From Larkinella sp. C7 (GTDB lineage: Bacteria > Bacteroidota > Bacteroidia > Cytophagales > Spirosomataceae), in assembly GCF_006149005.1 (NCBI RefSeq), contig NZ_VBSL01000005.1, positions 558,338 through 622,337 on the forward strand: 64,000 nt of DNA, in the 5' to 3' direction. Within the stretch, counting starts at the first letter, position 1; each line of letters opens with the position of its first letter. Below the pieces are notes generated by a model that saw only the letters and a list, made by a program, of their open reading frames with translations, was not told where the DNA came from and searched no databases. Both the position numbers and the translations under genes were made by a program. This document shows, piece after piece, positions 9,062-17,865 of the stretch.

Positions 9062-10306
9062 ATGTTCCAAAATACATCCGTTACCAGTCGGTTTCTTCGT
9101 TACGTCCAAATCGATACCCAGTCCGATCCACGGTCAACGACCAATCCGTCGACCGAAAAACAGAAAGATCTGGGCCGGATTCTGGTTGAAGAACTGCACG
9201 AAATCGGTATTGCAGATGCCGAACTGGACGAGTATGGCTACGTTTATGCAACCATTCCGGCCCATACGGAGAAAACCAACGTGCCGGTTTTGTGTCTTTG
9301 CGCCCACATGGATACGTCGCCCGATGTAACGGGCGAGGGCGTGAAACCGCTGACGCACCACGGCTGGGACGGCTCCGACATCGTGCTGCCCGACGACCCG
9401 ACGCAGATCATCCACCTGGCCGACCACCCGGATTTACACGATCAGATTGGCAACGACATCATCACCGCCAGCGGAACGACCCTGCTCGGCGCGGACAACA
9501 AAGCCGGTGTCGCCGAAATCATGGCGGCTGCGGAGTTGATTATCAATCAGCCGGTTATCAAACACGGAACCATTCGCTTGCTGTTTACCCCCGACGAAGA
9601 AGTAGGGCGCGGAACGGAAAAAGTGGACATGGAAAAGCTCGGTGCGGACTTTGGCTATACCATTGATGGCGAACAGCTCGGCACGCTGGAAGACGAAACG
9701 TTTTCGGCCGATGCGGTCAAAATCGTGATTCAGGGTGTGAGTACGCATCCCGGTTTTGCGAAAGGGAAGCTCGAAAATGCGCTGAAAATTGCCGCCGATT
9801 TGCTGGCTGCGTTGCCCAAAGATTCGCTCTCGCCCGAAACCACCGAAGGCCACGAGGGTTTCATTCATCCGGGTCATTTAGAAGGCAATCAGGATCAGGC
9901 GGTGGTCGAGTTCATCATCCGGGATTTTAGCGTGAGCGGTTTGCACGAAAAGGAACAGCATCTTCAACATCTTCTCAATGCTGTTCTGGCGCATTACCCC
10001 AACTCCAGCGCCACCTTTGAGGTGCGGGAACAATACCGGAACATGAAAGAGGTATTGGATCAGCACCCGGCGGTTGTCGAAAATGCTCTTGAAGCCATCC
10101 GCCGGAGTGAACTCTCGCCCGAACAGCGAAGCATTCGGGGCGGCACAGACGGTTCGCGGCTGTCGTTCATGGGACTCCCCTGCCCCAATATCTTCGCCGG
10201 CGAACACGCATTTCACTCGCGTCTGGAGTGGGTGTCGGTTCAGGATATGGAGAAAGCCGTCGAGGTGATTGTGAATTTGTGCCAGGTGTGGGAGGAAAGA
10301 GCGTAG
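9062..10306 (+). CDS. pepT: Peptidase T (tripeptidase, zinc M20)
   Basis: Cytoplasmic dizinc aminotripeptidase that removes the N-terminal residue of tripeptides. The 414-residue length is normal. Metal and catalytic motifs of M20/M28 relatives are present in order: CLCAHMDTSPDVTG (first zinc histidine and catalytic aspartate), LLGADNKAGVAEIM (bridging aspartate), FTPDEEVGRGTEKVD (catalytic and metal glutamates), DGEQLGTLEDETF (zinc aspartate) and a C-terminal ...NIFAGEHAFHSRLEW (last zinc histidine). The dimerisation lid domain lies at about 210-320. It follows prfC by 39 bases on the same strand. Confidence 0.95.
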   Translation: MFQNTSVTSRFLRYVQIDTQSDPRSTTNPSTEKQKDLGRILVEELHEIGIADAELDEYGYVYATIPAHTEKTNVPVLCLCAHMDTSPDVTGEGVKPLTHHGWDGSDIVLPDDPTQIIHLADHPDLHDQIGNDIITASGTTLLGADNKAGVAEIMAAAELIINQPVIKHGTIRLLFTPDEEVGRGTEKVDMEKLGADFGYTIDGEQLGTLEDETFSADAVKIVIQGVSTHPGFAKGKLENALKIAADLLAALPKDSLSPETTEGHEGFIHPGHLEGNQDQAVVEFIIRDFSVSGLHEKEQHLQHLLNAVLAHYPNSSATFEVREQYRNMKEVLDQHPAVVENALEAIRRSELSPEQRSIRGGTDGSRLSFMGLPCPNIFAGEHAFHSRLEWVSVQDMEKAVEVIVNLCQVWEERA

Positions 10307-10367
10307 CCGTAGAACCCGCTACCAGGGCGGTTTTCCCGCTCAATTCCCAATCCCACATCCGCTGTTT

Positions 10368-12053
10368 TTAAGAATACCGCTCCGTAATCGTCCTGGCCCG
10401 CTCCCGGGTTTCGGCAATCAACGGATGTACCGGTTTGGCCAATGCTTCCACCGCTTCGGAAACCGTGTCCTTGAACAACAGATTGACCGGCAATGCGTGC
10501 CGATCCTGAGCGGTTTTTAGCACCACCACCGGCTTTGTTTGCCCCTGTGCACCATGATAGCCATACCAGGCTTTCGCTTCCAGCCAGGCCGCATCAACGG
10601 CCTCGGCGGTGGTATCCACCAGAAACTCCTCCGTGGGCAGGTGCAGGTTTTTGCGGTCTGCCATCCGACCATCCAGCTCGGCCAGTTGCTGGCGCAGGCG
10701 AATGGTATCCTTGCCCGACCGAATGCGTTCACGCAGCGACTGGCGGATGAAATAGGTAATGGCCTGCGTGACGTTTAGCCCGATTTCAGCCATTTGCTTA
10801 AAAATGAGCGAAGTCGGCGACATGCCGGGAATGGTGTTCGGATCGTGGAGCAGCACCCGCCCCGGTTCATTGGCCTGATCGGGCGTCAAAAAACCGTCGA
10901 TCCGGGCGCAGACGTTCATGCCCAGACGTGTAAAGACATCGGCGACACTCAACTGAATCGCCCGGTTGTGTTCCAGACTGGTGTCGACCGGAATTCGCTT
11001 TTTGGTCGTATTGGACTGGTATTTTGATTTAAAGTCGAAGCTGGTAACATTGTAAATCTCGGTCGGGGGGAGGGCAACCGCCGTTCCGTCGTCGTCCTGA
11101 ATGACCCCACACGAAAACTCCTGACCGGTGACAAACTCTTCAAACAGCACATCGTCTTCGGAGTTCGCCGACCCGATAACCAACGTTTGATACCCCGAAG
11201 CCGCCCAGGCATCCGCTTTTTCGAGCAGGTCTTTGGGATGGTAAATAAACTCGCCGGTTTCTTCGATCACAACCGGATAACCAATGCCGGAATCCAGTTC
11301 GGTCACCTCCTGCACAAAAGCGTTTTTTTCGTCTTCCGAAAACTGCTTCCAGCTTTCCAGGTCAATTTCCTGCCGAAAGAAACACTGATCGACCGCTTTG
11401 ATGAACTGGCCCAGGTCATTTTCCCGAACGATCACCACCCCGATCGACGAGCCCTGATGCGGAGCTTTCACCACGATGGGCAAACCCAGCAAGCCTTGCA
11501 GGGACTCAAACACCCCGGCTTTATCCGCCTGATCCCAGTCGGGTCGGCTGATGACCGATGTTTTTTTCTGCTGCCCATTGACAAGCGCAATCAATTCATT
11601 TTGCAGAATCTTGTTGATTCCCACCGCCGAACCCATCAGGCCCGGCCCGGTATACGGGATTTTGTACCACTCAAGCAAGCCCTGAATACCGCCGTCTTCG
11701 CAGTCGGGGCCGTGCATGGCCAGAAAGGCCAGATCAAAGTGCTGACTGAATTCCTGCGGCTGGATGCGCTGACCGATCGCGCTTATTTGCTGTTCCCGTT
11801 CTTCACTGGATAAACCGGCTAACGATTCGATGTAAACGCTGAACGTGGGATCGGTTTGCTGCGGATAAAACGCCCGGATCGAACCCTTGCTGAGAAATTC
11901 TTCCCGAATCAAGATAAAATTACCCAGTCCATCCACAAAAACCATGACGGGGTGAAACAGCGATTTGTCGATATGGGCCAGAGCAGTCCGACCACCTGCA
12001 AACGAGACTTCCCGCTCACGCGACGGGCCACCGAAGAAGATTCCTATTTTCAT
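10368..12053 (-). CDS. ddl: D-alanine--D-alanine ligase family ATP-grasp protein, extended form
   Basis: ATP-grasp ligase that joins two D-alanines for peptidoglycan precursors. At 561 residues it is about 200 longer than typical Ddl (300-370). The N-terminal FFGGPSREREVSFAGG, the PHQGSSIGV loop (about 198-206), LFEEFVTGQEFSCGV (303-317), ARIDGF (393-398) and DPNTIPGMSPTSL (404-416) are all present and ordered, so the catalytic core looks intact. The extra length is an insertion of roughly 70 residues at about 225-300, inside the ATP-grasp domain, and a tail of about 120 residues after 440 with no recognised motif. It might act on a substrate other than D-Ala-D-Ala (a D-Ala-D-X ligase is possible). 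It is transcribed alone. Confidence 0.8.
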   Translation of the reverse strand: MKIGIFFGGPSREREVSFAGGRTALAHIDKSLFHPVMVFVDGLGNFILIREEFLSKGSIRAFYPQQTDPTFSVYIESLAGLSSEEREQQISAIGQRIQPQEFSQHFDLAFLAMHGPDCEDGGIQGLLEWYKIPYTGPGLMGSAVGINKILQNELIALVNGQQKKTSVISRPDWDQADKAGVFESLQGLLGLPIVVKAPHQGSSIGVVIVRENDLGQFIKAVDQCFFRQEIDLESWKQFSEDEKNAFVQEVTELDSGIGYPVVIEETGEFIYHPKDLLEKADAWAASGYQTLVIGSANSEDDVLFEEFVTGQEFSCGVIQDDDGTAVALPPTEIYNVTSFDFKSKYQSNTTKKRIPVDTSLEHNRAIQLSVADVFTRLGMNVCARIDGFLTPDQANEPGRVLLHDPNTIPGMSPTSLIFKQMAEIGLNVTQAITYFIRQSLRERIRSGKDTIRLRQQLAELDGRMADRKNLHLPTEEFLVDTTAEAVDAAWLEAKAWYGYHGAQGQTKPVVVLKTAQDRHALPVNLLFKDTVSEAVEALAKPVHPLIAETRERARTITERYS

Positions 12054-12100
12054 TGTATATAGCTACGAACGAATGCCTGTAGGCACGGGGTGCAAAATAA

Positions 12101-12134
12101 CAAAAAAGGCCGCTCTTCCGATGGAAGAACGGCC
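12101..12134 (-). terminator. Terminator after the NifU-like gene
   Basis: On the minus strand a 12-bp stem GGCCGTTCTTCC / GGAAGAGCGGCC (one G-U pair) is followed by TTTTTTG. It lies 38 bases past the NifU-like stop and separates that gene from ddl. Confidence 0.85.
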
Positions 12135-12171
12135 AAAAGTCTTAAAAGAGATCAATGGTAATCAGTATGGT

Positions 12172-12438
12172 TTAAAACGCCGGCGTCAGGTTGACGGCTT
12201 CGACCCGCGTAATTTCCGGAACGGCTTTCAGAATGGCTTCTTCCAACCCGGCTTTGAAGGTCATGGTAGACATGGGGCAGGAGCCACACGCGCCGACCAG
12301 TTCCAGCCGGACCACTTTATCGCTCGTCACTTCCAACACCTTTACGTTGCCGCCATCTGCTTCCAGATAGGGCCGGATGCCATTCAGCGCTTTTTCGATA
12401 CGATCGATCAATATTTCGTTATCCAGTACGGTTTCCAT
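12172..12438 (-). CDS. NifU-like C-terminal domain Fe-S scaffold protein
   Basis: An 88-residue stand-alone NifU C-terminal domain (Nfu type) that binds and delivers Fe-S clusters. The start is set at ATG 12438 (METVLDNEILIDRIEKALN), as the family begins there; the longer open frame up to 12510 adds an unlike Tyr/His-rich stretch. LEADGGNVKVLEV and the cluster-binding CxxC in VGACGSCPMSTMT are present. It is immediately downstream of the Mrp/ApbC Fe-S carrier (78-base gap, same strand), supporting a joint role in cluster transfer. Confidence 0.9.
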   Translation of the reverse strand: METVLDNEILIDRIEKALNGIRPYLEADGGNVKVLEVTSDKVVRLELVGACGSCPMSTMTFKAGLEEAILKAVPEITRVEAVNLTPAF

Positions 12439-12516
12439 GCGAACAATAAACAAAAGGTGGTCAAATGACTGATGGTAAAAATACGTTTTTTCCCTCTTAA
12501 ATCCAATCAAAACGGC

Positions 12517-13626
12517 TTATTGGCGAACAATTTCAACCGGACGGGTTTTGTCAAGCGTGGCATTCCGCACCGAAATCTGCTGCGCCAAGGCTTCAGCCGC
12601 CGACCGGAAAGCCCCCGAGGTTACCGGATCATTTTCAGTCACAACCGGTTTGCCGTCATCACCCGCTTCCCGGATGCTCTGCACCAGCGGAATCTGTCCC
12701 AGCAACGGCACATCAAACTTATCGGCCAGCAACTGCCCACCGCCTTTTCCAAAAATGTAGTATTTCGAGTCAGGCAGTTCGGCGGGGGTAAAATAGGCCA
12801 TGTTTTCGATAACGCCCAAAACCGGCACGTTAATCTGCGGTTGCCGGAACATCGCCAGCCCCTTCGTCGCATCGGCCAGCGCCACTTTCTGGGGAGTCGT
12901 TACAATAACCGCACCGGTTACAGGAACGGTTTGCACCAGCGTCAGGTGAATATCGCTCGTACCGGGCGGCAAATCGATCAGCAGGTAATCGAGTTCACCC
13001 CAATTGGTATCGGCAAAAAACTGCCGCAGCGCCTGGCTTGCCATCGGTCCCCGCCAAACGATGGCGTTGTCCTTCGGCGTCAGAAAACCGATCGACATCA
13101 GTTTAACGCCAAATTGCTGAATCGGTTGCAGCATGTTCTTGCCGTCTACCTGCCCCACGGCTGGTTGCAGTTCCTCCGCCCCGAACATGACCGGAATCGA
13201 AGGGCCGAAAATATCGGCGTCGATGATTCCAACTTTCGCGCCGGATTTGTACAAAGCCACCGCCAGATTGGCCGTTACGGTTGATTTGCCAACTCCGCCT
13301 TTCCCCGACGCAATCGCGATAATATTCTTCACACCCGGCAAAACCGGTGCGTTGAAACGCGTTGAACTCACATCCGCCGTGAGGTTGACAATCACTTCAA
13401 TGTCGGGTCCAATGTAGGTATGAATGGCATCGACACACCGTTTGCGAATCAGTTCTTTCAGGGGGCAGGCCGGGGTGGTGAGCACCACCGTAAAACGCAC
13501 CTGATCAATACCTAACTCAATGTCTTTCACCATATTGAGCGTAACCAAATCACGCTTCAAATCCGGTTCTTCGACGTGCCCTAAGGCATTTAAAACACTT
13601 TCTTTGGTAAGTTTATACGTTGACAT
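12517..13626 (-). CDS. apbC: Mrp/ApbC-type iron-sulfur cluster carrier ATPase
   Basis: A 369-residue P-loop ATPase of the Mrp/NBP35 family that carries Fe-S clusters to target proteins. An N-terminal MIP18 (DUF59) domain (about 1-90, LKRDLVTLNMVKDI...) is followed by the deviant Walker A GKGGVGKST (near 109-117), Walker B LLIDLPPGTSD and the GVIENMAYF segment. The family CxxC that would follow ENM (usually CPxC) is not present; here the region reads ENMAYFTPAELPDSKYYIFGKGGG, as in several Bacteroidota homologues as far as I recall, so cluster binding may rely on other residues. It is transcribed with the NifU-like gene. Confidence 0.9.
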   Translation of the reverse strand: MSTYKLTKESVLNALGHVEEPDLKRDLVTLNMVKDIELGIDQVRFTVVLTTPACPLKELIRKRCVDAIHTYIGPDIEVIVNLTADVSSTRFNAPVLPGVKNIIAIASGKGGVGKSTVTANLAVALYKSGAKVGIIDADIFGPSIPVMFGAEELQPAVGQVDGKNMLQPIQQFGVKLMSIGFLTPKDNAIVWRGPMASQALRQFFADTNWGELDYLLIDLPPGTSDIHLTLVQTVPVTGAVIVTTPQKVALADATKGLAMFRQPQINVPVLGVIENMAYFTPAELPDSKYYIFGKGGGQLLADKFDVPLLGQIPLVQSIREAGDDGKPVVTENDPVTSGAFRSAAEALAQQISVRNATLDKTRPVEIVRQ

Positions 13627-13655
13627 AAGTAGAGGTCTGTTGGGTAAACAGCGAA

Positions 13656-14669
13656 TCAGGCGGCCTGGTTCGCGCCCGGGTCAATCGTTTTGAACGCCCG
13701 CAACCGGCTTTCTATTTCCTGTTTCTCCCGGGTAACATCGGCTTTTTTGGAAACCGCATCCAGTTGTTGCAGCAGCTTTTCCAGAAACCGCCGGTGCGAT
13801 TCCGTTCCTTCGTGGAAAGGCCGGTGCGCCATCGACTTCCGCAGGGTTTGCCATTCGGTTATAAAGCTGCGAAGTTCGTCATCAAATGCGCATTCGGCAA
13901 ACTTTTCAAAAATATAGGTTTCGGCCACGGCATTGGGATGAATCAGATCGGCTTCGTAAAACCGGTAATCGCGCAAATCATCCAGCATAATCTCGTAAGC
14001 CGGGAAATAATGAACTTGATCGTTCCAGACCGTCAATTCGTGGCTAACGGCCCTCAGAATGGATTTACTGGCCTGGTTGAGTGGCAAGGTATCTTTTGTA
14101 TGCCGCACCGGGCTAACGGTTAGCAGTATCTGCAAACCCGGATTGGCCCGCTTCAGCTTTTTCACCAGCTCGGTCAGCGTTTGCTGAACGTGTTCGTAAG
14201 CATAGAGGTATTTTTCAAACAGAAAACCGGGCATTTTCTGGCAGTTGGCCACCACCTTGCCGGTTTCGAGATGCCGGTACACGGTAGCCGTTCCCAGCGT
14301 CAGCACAAGCCAGTCGGCAGTTCGAAGGGCTTCAGCGGTTTGGGTTAGCAATTCCGTAAGCCGTGCGTGCAGTTCGTCGCGGCTGCGGCCCCAAAAGGTG
14401 GAATGAAAGTCGTAATGAAACCACAGGCCGTCGCGTTCCACATACAGATCCGGATCGGGTCCGGCATGTTGCAGGGAAGCCAGCAGGAGTTTGGCAATGG
14501 AAACCGGGTTGAACAAGGTTCCGAACGGATTGCTCCGCACGGCCACTTTGTTATCGGTCAACTGGCGGCCCAGCACGTCGGCAAAGCAGGAGCCAATGGT
14601 CACCACCCGGGCATCGGGCCGGATCAAAACCGGTAGTTTTTCCGGCGATAGTTCAGTACGAAAGTCCAT
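13656..14669 (-). CDS. GSCFA domain protein
   Basis: A 337-residue protein carrying the GSCFA family signature at about residues 26-30 (VVTIGSCFADVLGRQL), which gives the family its name and marks a likely SGNH/GDSL-type hydrolase relative. Further along are NPFGTLFNPVS, LTLGTATVYRH, a conserved TVSPVRHTKD block and FYEADLIHPN, with the histidine of the DxIHPN segment a plausible catalytic residue. It has no signal peptide, so it is probably cytoplasmic. The substrate is unknown. It sits between mrp and the ribosomal operon terminator on the same strand. Confidence 0.85.
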   Translation of the reverse strand: MDFRTELSPEKLPVLIRPDARVVTIGSCFADVLGRQLTDNKVAVRSNPFGTLFNPVSIAKLLLASLQHAGPDPDLYVERDGLWFHYDFHSTFWGRSRDELHARLTELLTQTAEALRTADWLVLTLGTATVYRHLETGKVVANCQKMPGFLFEKYLYAYEHVQQTLTELVKKLKRANPGLQILLTVSPVRHTKDTLPLNQASKSILRAVSHELTVWNDQVHYFPAYEIMLDDLRDYRFYEADLIHPNAVAETYIFEKFAECAFDDELRSFITEWQTLRKSMAHRPFHEGTESHRRFLEKLLQQLDAVSKKADVTREKQEIESRLRAFKTIDPGANQAA

Positions 14670-14680
14670 ACCATACTAAC

Positions 14681-14710
14681 AAAAAAGCGGTTCGAAAAGC
14701 TCCGAACCGC
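14681..14710 (-). terminator. Terminator of the rpsF-rpsR-rplI operon
   Basis: On the minus strand GCGGTTCG / CGAACCGC forms a stem around an 8-base loop, followed by TTTTTTG. It lies 40 bases after the rplI stop. Confidence 0.85.
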
Positions 14711-14749
14711 CTTAAAAAATTCACACGATAACGTGCTGATTATCATCGA

Positions 14750-15193
14750 TTATTCAGCCGCAATAACGTCAAACTTAATCGTTTGTTTTACGTCTTTGTG
14801 CAGGTTGACGACCGCGTTGTATGAACCCAGTACTTTGGCTTCATCAATCATGATTTTCTTCCGGTCGATGTCATACCCTTTTTCTTTCAGGGCATCCGCT
14901 ACCTGGGTATTGGTAACCCGACCGAAGATTTTACCACTTTCGCCCGCTTTTGCCAGAATCTTCAATTCCAGTTGTCCGATTGCTTCGGCAATGGCCAACG
15001 CATCGTTTTTGGTTTTCTCGGCTTTGTGAGCGGCCTGACGAATGTTTTCGGCCACCACTTTTTTATTCGAATCCGTTGCCATCACGGCATATCCCTGCGG
15101 AATCAGGTAATTACGGCCATAGCCGGGTTTAACTTCAACAGTGTCGTTCTTAAAACCCAGTCCGGCGATGTCGGTTTTCAGTATGATTTGCAT
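14750..15193 (-). CDS. rplI: 50S ribosomal protein L9
   Basis: A 147-residue large-subunit protein binding 23S rRNA with its N-domain and reaching out with a long helix. The start MQIILKTDIAGLGFKNDTVEVKPGYGRNYLIPQGYA is the conserved L9 opening. The central helix (about 45-75) is Lys/Ala-rich, and the C-domain ends VHKDVKQTIKFDVIA-like. It is the third gene of the S6-S18-L9 operon, separated from rpsR by a repeat-bearing 109-base spacer. Confidence 0.97.
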   Translation of the reverse strand: MQIILKTDIAGLGFKNDTVEVKPGYGRNYLIPQGYAVMATDSNKKVVAENIRQAAHKAEKTKNDALAIAEAIGQLELKILAKAGESGKIFGRVTNTQVADALKEKGYDIDRKKIMIDEAKVLGSYNAVVNLHKDVKQTIKFDVIAAE

Positions 15194-15200
15194 AATATGA

Positions 15201-15290
15201 ATGAGTTTTCAGTTTATGGAATACGGTTTTCAGTAAACGGTTTACGGTTTTCAGACAAGCAGAACTCCGTAAACTGTATACCGTAAACCG
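15201..15290. repeat. Nested GTTTACGG/CCGTAAAC repeats between rpsR and rplI
   Basis: The spacer holds two direct copies of ACGGTTTTCAG (15223-15233 and 15244-15254). CGGTTTACGG (15238-15247) is mirrored exactly by CCGTAAACCG (15281-15290), and CCGTAAACTG (15267-15276) is close to the mirror of CAGTTTATGG (15210-15219). The transcript could fold into a large branched hairpin inside a ribosomal operon. The words recall other low-complexity palindromes in this window. Confidence 0.65.
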
Positions 15291-15302
15291 AACACCTTAA
15301 AC

Positions 15303-15554
15303 TTATTTCAGTGAATCGCCTACGTAAGGTAATAAGGCAAGGTGACGAGCGCGTTTAACGGCCTGACCCACTTTGCGTTGGTATTTCAGGCTCGTTCCGG
15401 TGATCCGGCGGGGCAGAATTTTGCCTTGCTCGTTCAACAACTTCAACAGGAAGTTGGGATCCTTGTAATCGATGTATTTGATGCCGGACTTTTTGAAACG
15501 ACAGTATTTCTTCCGGTTTTCGTTTTTGCTAACGGGTTCGTTCTGCAGACTCAT
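15303..15554 (-). CDS. rpsR: 30S ribosomal protein S18
   Basis: An 83-residue small-subunit protein that binds next to S6. [52 protein letters not shown] matches the S18 core almost throughout (quoted in parts: [27 protein letters not shown]). It starts 2 bases after the rpsF stop, so they are co-translated. Confidence 0.97.
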   Translation of the reverse strand: MSLQNEPVSKNENRKKYCRFKKSGIKYIDYKDPNFLLKLLNEQGKILPRRITGTSLKYQRKVGQAVKRARHLALLPYVGDSLK

Positions 15555-15556
15555 GA

Positions 15557-15940
15557 TTATTTGGCCTCCTCTCCTGCTTTTTCGGTTTGTTGTTTGCTTT
15601 TACCCAGTTGTCCTTTGCGACGACGTTCGTTGTACGCCAGTGCGTGCTTATCGAGCACCGTGGTCAGGTTGCGAATGATGCGCTCATCCCGACGGAATTC
15701 GATGTCCAGTGCTTCGGGAACCTTCGTTTCAGCCGAAAACTCAAACAGGAAATAATAACCTGTATTCTTGTGTTGGATCGGGTACGCCAGTTTGCGCAGG
15801 CCCATACTCTCTTCGTTAACAATTTCCGCACCGTTATCGGTTAAAATCTTGCGGAACTTGTCGACAGTGTCCTTTATCTGAACTTCAGATAAAACGGGAG
15901 TTAAAATGAACACCGTCTCATAGTTCTTGGTGAACTGCAT
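15557..15940 (-). CDS. rpsF: 30S ribosomal protein S6
   Basis: A 127-residue small-subunit protein forming a heterodimer with S18. [14 protein letters not shown] at the start, [22 protein letters not shown] in the centre and the basic tail ([16 protein letters not shown]) are typical. It is the first gene of the rpsF-rpsR-rplI operon, with a putative -7 box 42 bases upstream. Confidence 0.96.
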   Translation of the reverse strand: MQFTKNYETVFILTPVLSEVQIKDTVDKFRKILTDNGAEIVNEESMGLRKLAYPIQHKNTGYYFLFEFSAETKVPEALDIEFRRDERIIRNLTTVLDKHALAYNERRRKGQLGKSKQQTEKAGEEAK

Positions 15941-15981
15941 GACAATTGTGTTAAATGGATAATGATTTCAAAATGAGGACG

Positions 15982-15989
15982 CAAAGGTA
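15982..15989 (-). promoter_or_regulatory. Putative -7 box of the ribosomal operon
   Basis: The minus strand reads TACCTTTG, a match to TAnnTTTG, about 42 bases before the rpsF start. A perfect 21-bp hairpin arm begins only 8 bases further upstream, so the -33 region would overlap that palindrome. Confidence 0.55.
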
Positions 15990-15997
15990 GTAAGAAT

Positions 15998-16058
15998 GCC
16001 GGAAAAGAGAAAGGGACGAACGGTTTTTTTTATCCCGCGTCCCTTTCTCTTTTCCGGC
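15998..16058. terminator. Perfect 21-bp inverted repeat upstream of rpsF
   Basis: The left arm 15998-16018 (GCCGGAAAAGAGAAAGGGAC...) pairs without mismatch to the right arm 16038-16058 around a 19-base loop containing eight T. It lies 18 bases past the stop of the coiled-coil gene at 16077 and probably terminates that transcript. Confidence 0.6.
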
Positions 16059-16076
16059 TGTTTGTCAGTCCGATCG

Positions 16077-17021
16077 TTATTTCACCGTAAACTCGCCCTG
16101 ACCAATTTTGAAACCTTCCGAATAGAGTTCAATCTGGTGCGTACCTTCTTTAAACGGGATGTTGCCCCGGCCATAAATGAACGCGACCTGCTGTCCGGTA
16201 TTATCATAGACAATGGTTTGTTTGGCCGTATAGACCATCTCCTGCCCGCTGAAAATAAACTGCCCGGAACCGGTGGCCATGTCCGCAATAACCGACCCGC
16301 TGGGGTCCAGAATCCGGAGAAAAATCTCTTTTTCGTTTTCCTGCGCCAATGGGTTGGTCGAAAGCCGGAACGAAATCTTTATTTTTTCGATGCGCCGGGC
16401 GCGGTATTCCCCCCCGTCACTCTCTTTACCCCGTCGGTTGATGGCATTCACCACCAGGTTCTCCGCTTTCAGGGCCGATGCCAGGGTTACTTTTTCGGCC
16501 AGTTCCCGGTTTTTCTCGGCAATTGTTGTCACCGTATCGTTCAGGGCCTGCCGTTCGTTTTTCAAACTGGTGTTCTCTTCCGTCAGGGTCTGGTTCTGCG
16601 ACGTCAGGATGCTGTTTTCTTCCTTGAGCTGGCCAATTTCCTTGTCTTTTTCATCCAGAATAGCCAGGTATTCTTTGATTTTTCCCTCGTATTTTTTGAT
16701 GTCGAAAGCTGCAACATTCCGCAGATTCCGTTTGTCAGCCTCCAGTTGTTCTTTCACTTTCAACAGCGAATCGACCCGCCCACCGAGCGACTGAATTTCG
16801 GAAATTTTTGCATCCAACTGCGTCGAAATGGAATCCAGACGGGCCTTGGTCACCAGCATTTCCTGGGTTTTATCAGTCAGGGTAGTTTGCTGGCTTTTAT
16901 TGGTTTGTCTCTCCTGGTAATAGAAATAAAGGAGCAGCAAATTCAGGGCGGCCAGAATCCCCAAAGCCACTAATAGGTAATTTTTACGGTTATTGCGTCG
17001 GTCCTGGTTATACGACTCCAT
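16077..17021 (-). CDS. Membrane-anchored coiled-coil protein, unknown function
   Basis: A 314-residue protein with a short basic cytoplasmic start (MESYNQDRRNNRKN), one membrane helix at about 14-35 (YLLVALGILAALNLLLLYFY), and then a long coiled coil from about 40 to 175 rich in Leu/Lys/Glu heptads (VDSLLKVKEQLEADK, LKEENSILTSQNQTLTEE). A C-terminal beta-rich domain of about 130 residues follows (RARRIEKIKISFRLS... to YSEGFKIGQGEFTVK). The C-terminal domain looks like an all-beta ligand-binding or carbohydrate-type fold, but I recognise no family. It is divergent from the YggS gene. Confidence 0.65.
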   Translation of the reverse strand: MESYNQDRRNNRKNYLLVALGILAALNLLLLYFYYQERQTNKSQQTTLTDKTQEMLVTKARLDSISTQLDAKISEIQSLGGRVDSLLKVKEQLEADKRNLRNVAAFDIKKYEGKIKEYLAILDEKDKEIGQLKEENSILTSQNQTLTEENTSLKNERQALNDTVTTIAEKNRELAEKVTLASALKAENLVVNAINRRGKESDGGEYRARRIEKIKISFRLSTNPLAQENEKEIFLRILDPSGSVIADMATGSGQFIFSGQEMVYTAKQTIVYDNTGQQVAFIYGRGNIPFKEGTHQIELYSEGFKIGQGEFTVK

Positions 17022-17158
17022 CGATGAGTATTACTTGATTTGTTTCGTGTTATTTGGCGTAAAGTAAGGCTTTCCTGTACTTTTTTCAATAAAACCGCCC
17101 ATTATTTTCCGGCAACTGTCCCTTAAATTACCTTCGGTAGGATTCAAGTTGCATCCGT

Positions 17159-17166
17159 TATCTTTG
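17159..17166 (+). promoter_or_regulatory. Putative -7 box of the yggS-DUF423 transcript
   Basis: TATCTTTG matches TAnnTTTG and lies 23 bases before ATG 17189. No well-spaced -33 element is obvious. Confidence 0.4.
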
Positions 17167-17188
17167 CCCAAAATTGAGTAATCAGACA

Positions 17189-17851
17189 ATGACCATCGCC
17201 ACAAACATCCAGCAGATTGAACAGCAACTGCCCGAACAGACCAAGCTGATCGCCGTTACCAAAACCAAACCAGTCGCTCTGCTTCAGGAAGCCTACGATG
17301 CGGGTTGCCGGCGTTTTGGCGAGAATAAGGTCCAGGAAATGGTCGAGAAACAACCGCAGTTGCCCGCCGACATCCAGTGGCACCTCATCGGCCACCTGCA
17401 AACCAACAAGGTGAAATACATGGCACCGTTTGTGAGCCTGATCCATTCGGTCGATAGCCTGAAAGTGCTTGAAGAAATCAACAAACAGGCCGCCCGGCAC
17501 GCCCGCGTCATCGACTGCCTGCTCCAGATTCACATTGCGCAGGAAGAAACCAAATTTGGTTTTGACGAAGCGGAAGCCGTCGCCCTGCTGAATTCCCCGG
17601 AACTCGACCAACTGGCGAATGTCCGGATTGTGGGACTGATGGGCATGGCGACCAACACCGACGACGAAGCCCAAATCCGGCAGGAATTTCGAACGCTCAA
17701 GCGGCTCTTCGACCGGCTCAGCACCCTTCAGAAACCAAATGTGGCTTTTCAGGAGCTTTCGATGGGCATGAGCAGCGATTATTTGATCGCAATTGAAGAA
17801 GGCAGCACAATGGTACGGGTTGGAAGTGCGATATTTGGAACACGAAACTGA
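17189..17851 (+). CDS. yggS: YggS/PROSC family PLP-binding protein
   Basis: A 220-residue PLP homeostasis protein with the alanine racemase N-terminal barrel and no racemase C-domain. The PLP lysine is in IAVTKTKPV (near residue 28). GENKVQEM, WHLIGHLQTNKVKY, IHSVDS, GLMGMAT and LSMGMSSDY match the family in order. ATG 17189 is preferred; a TTG at 17174 in frame would add five residues. Followed after 14 bases by the DUF423 gene, likely in the same transcript. Confidence 0.93.
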   Translation: MTIATNIQQIEQQLPEQTKLIAVTKTKPVALLQEAYDAGCRRFGENKVQEMVEKQPQLPADIQWHLIGHLQTNKVKYMAPFVSLIHSVDSLKVLEEINKQAARHARVIDCLLQIHIAQEETKFGFDEAEAVALLNSPELDQLANVRIVGLMGMATNTDDEAQIRQEFRTLKRLFDRLSTLQKPNVAFQELSMGMSSDYLIAIEEGSTMVRVGSAIFGTRN

Positions 17852-17865
17852 CACAACCCCTTATC

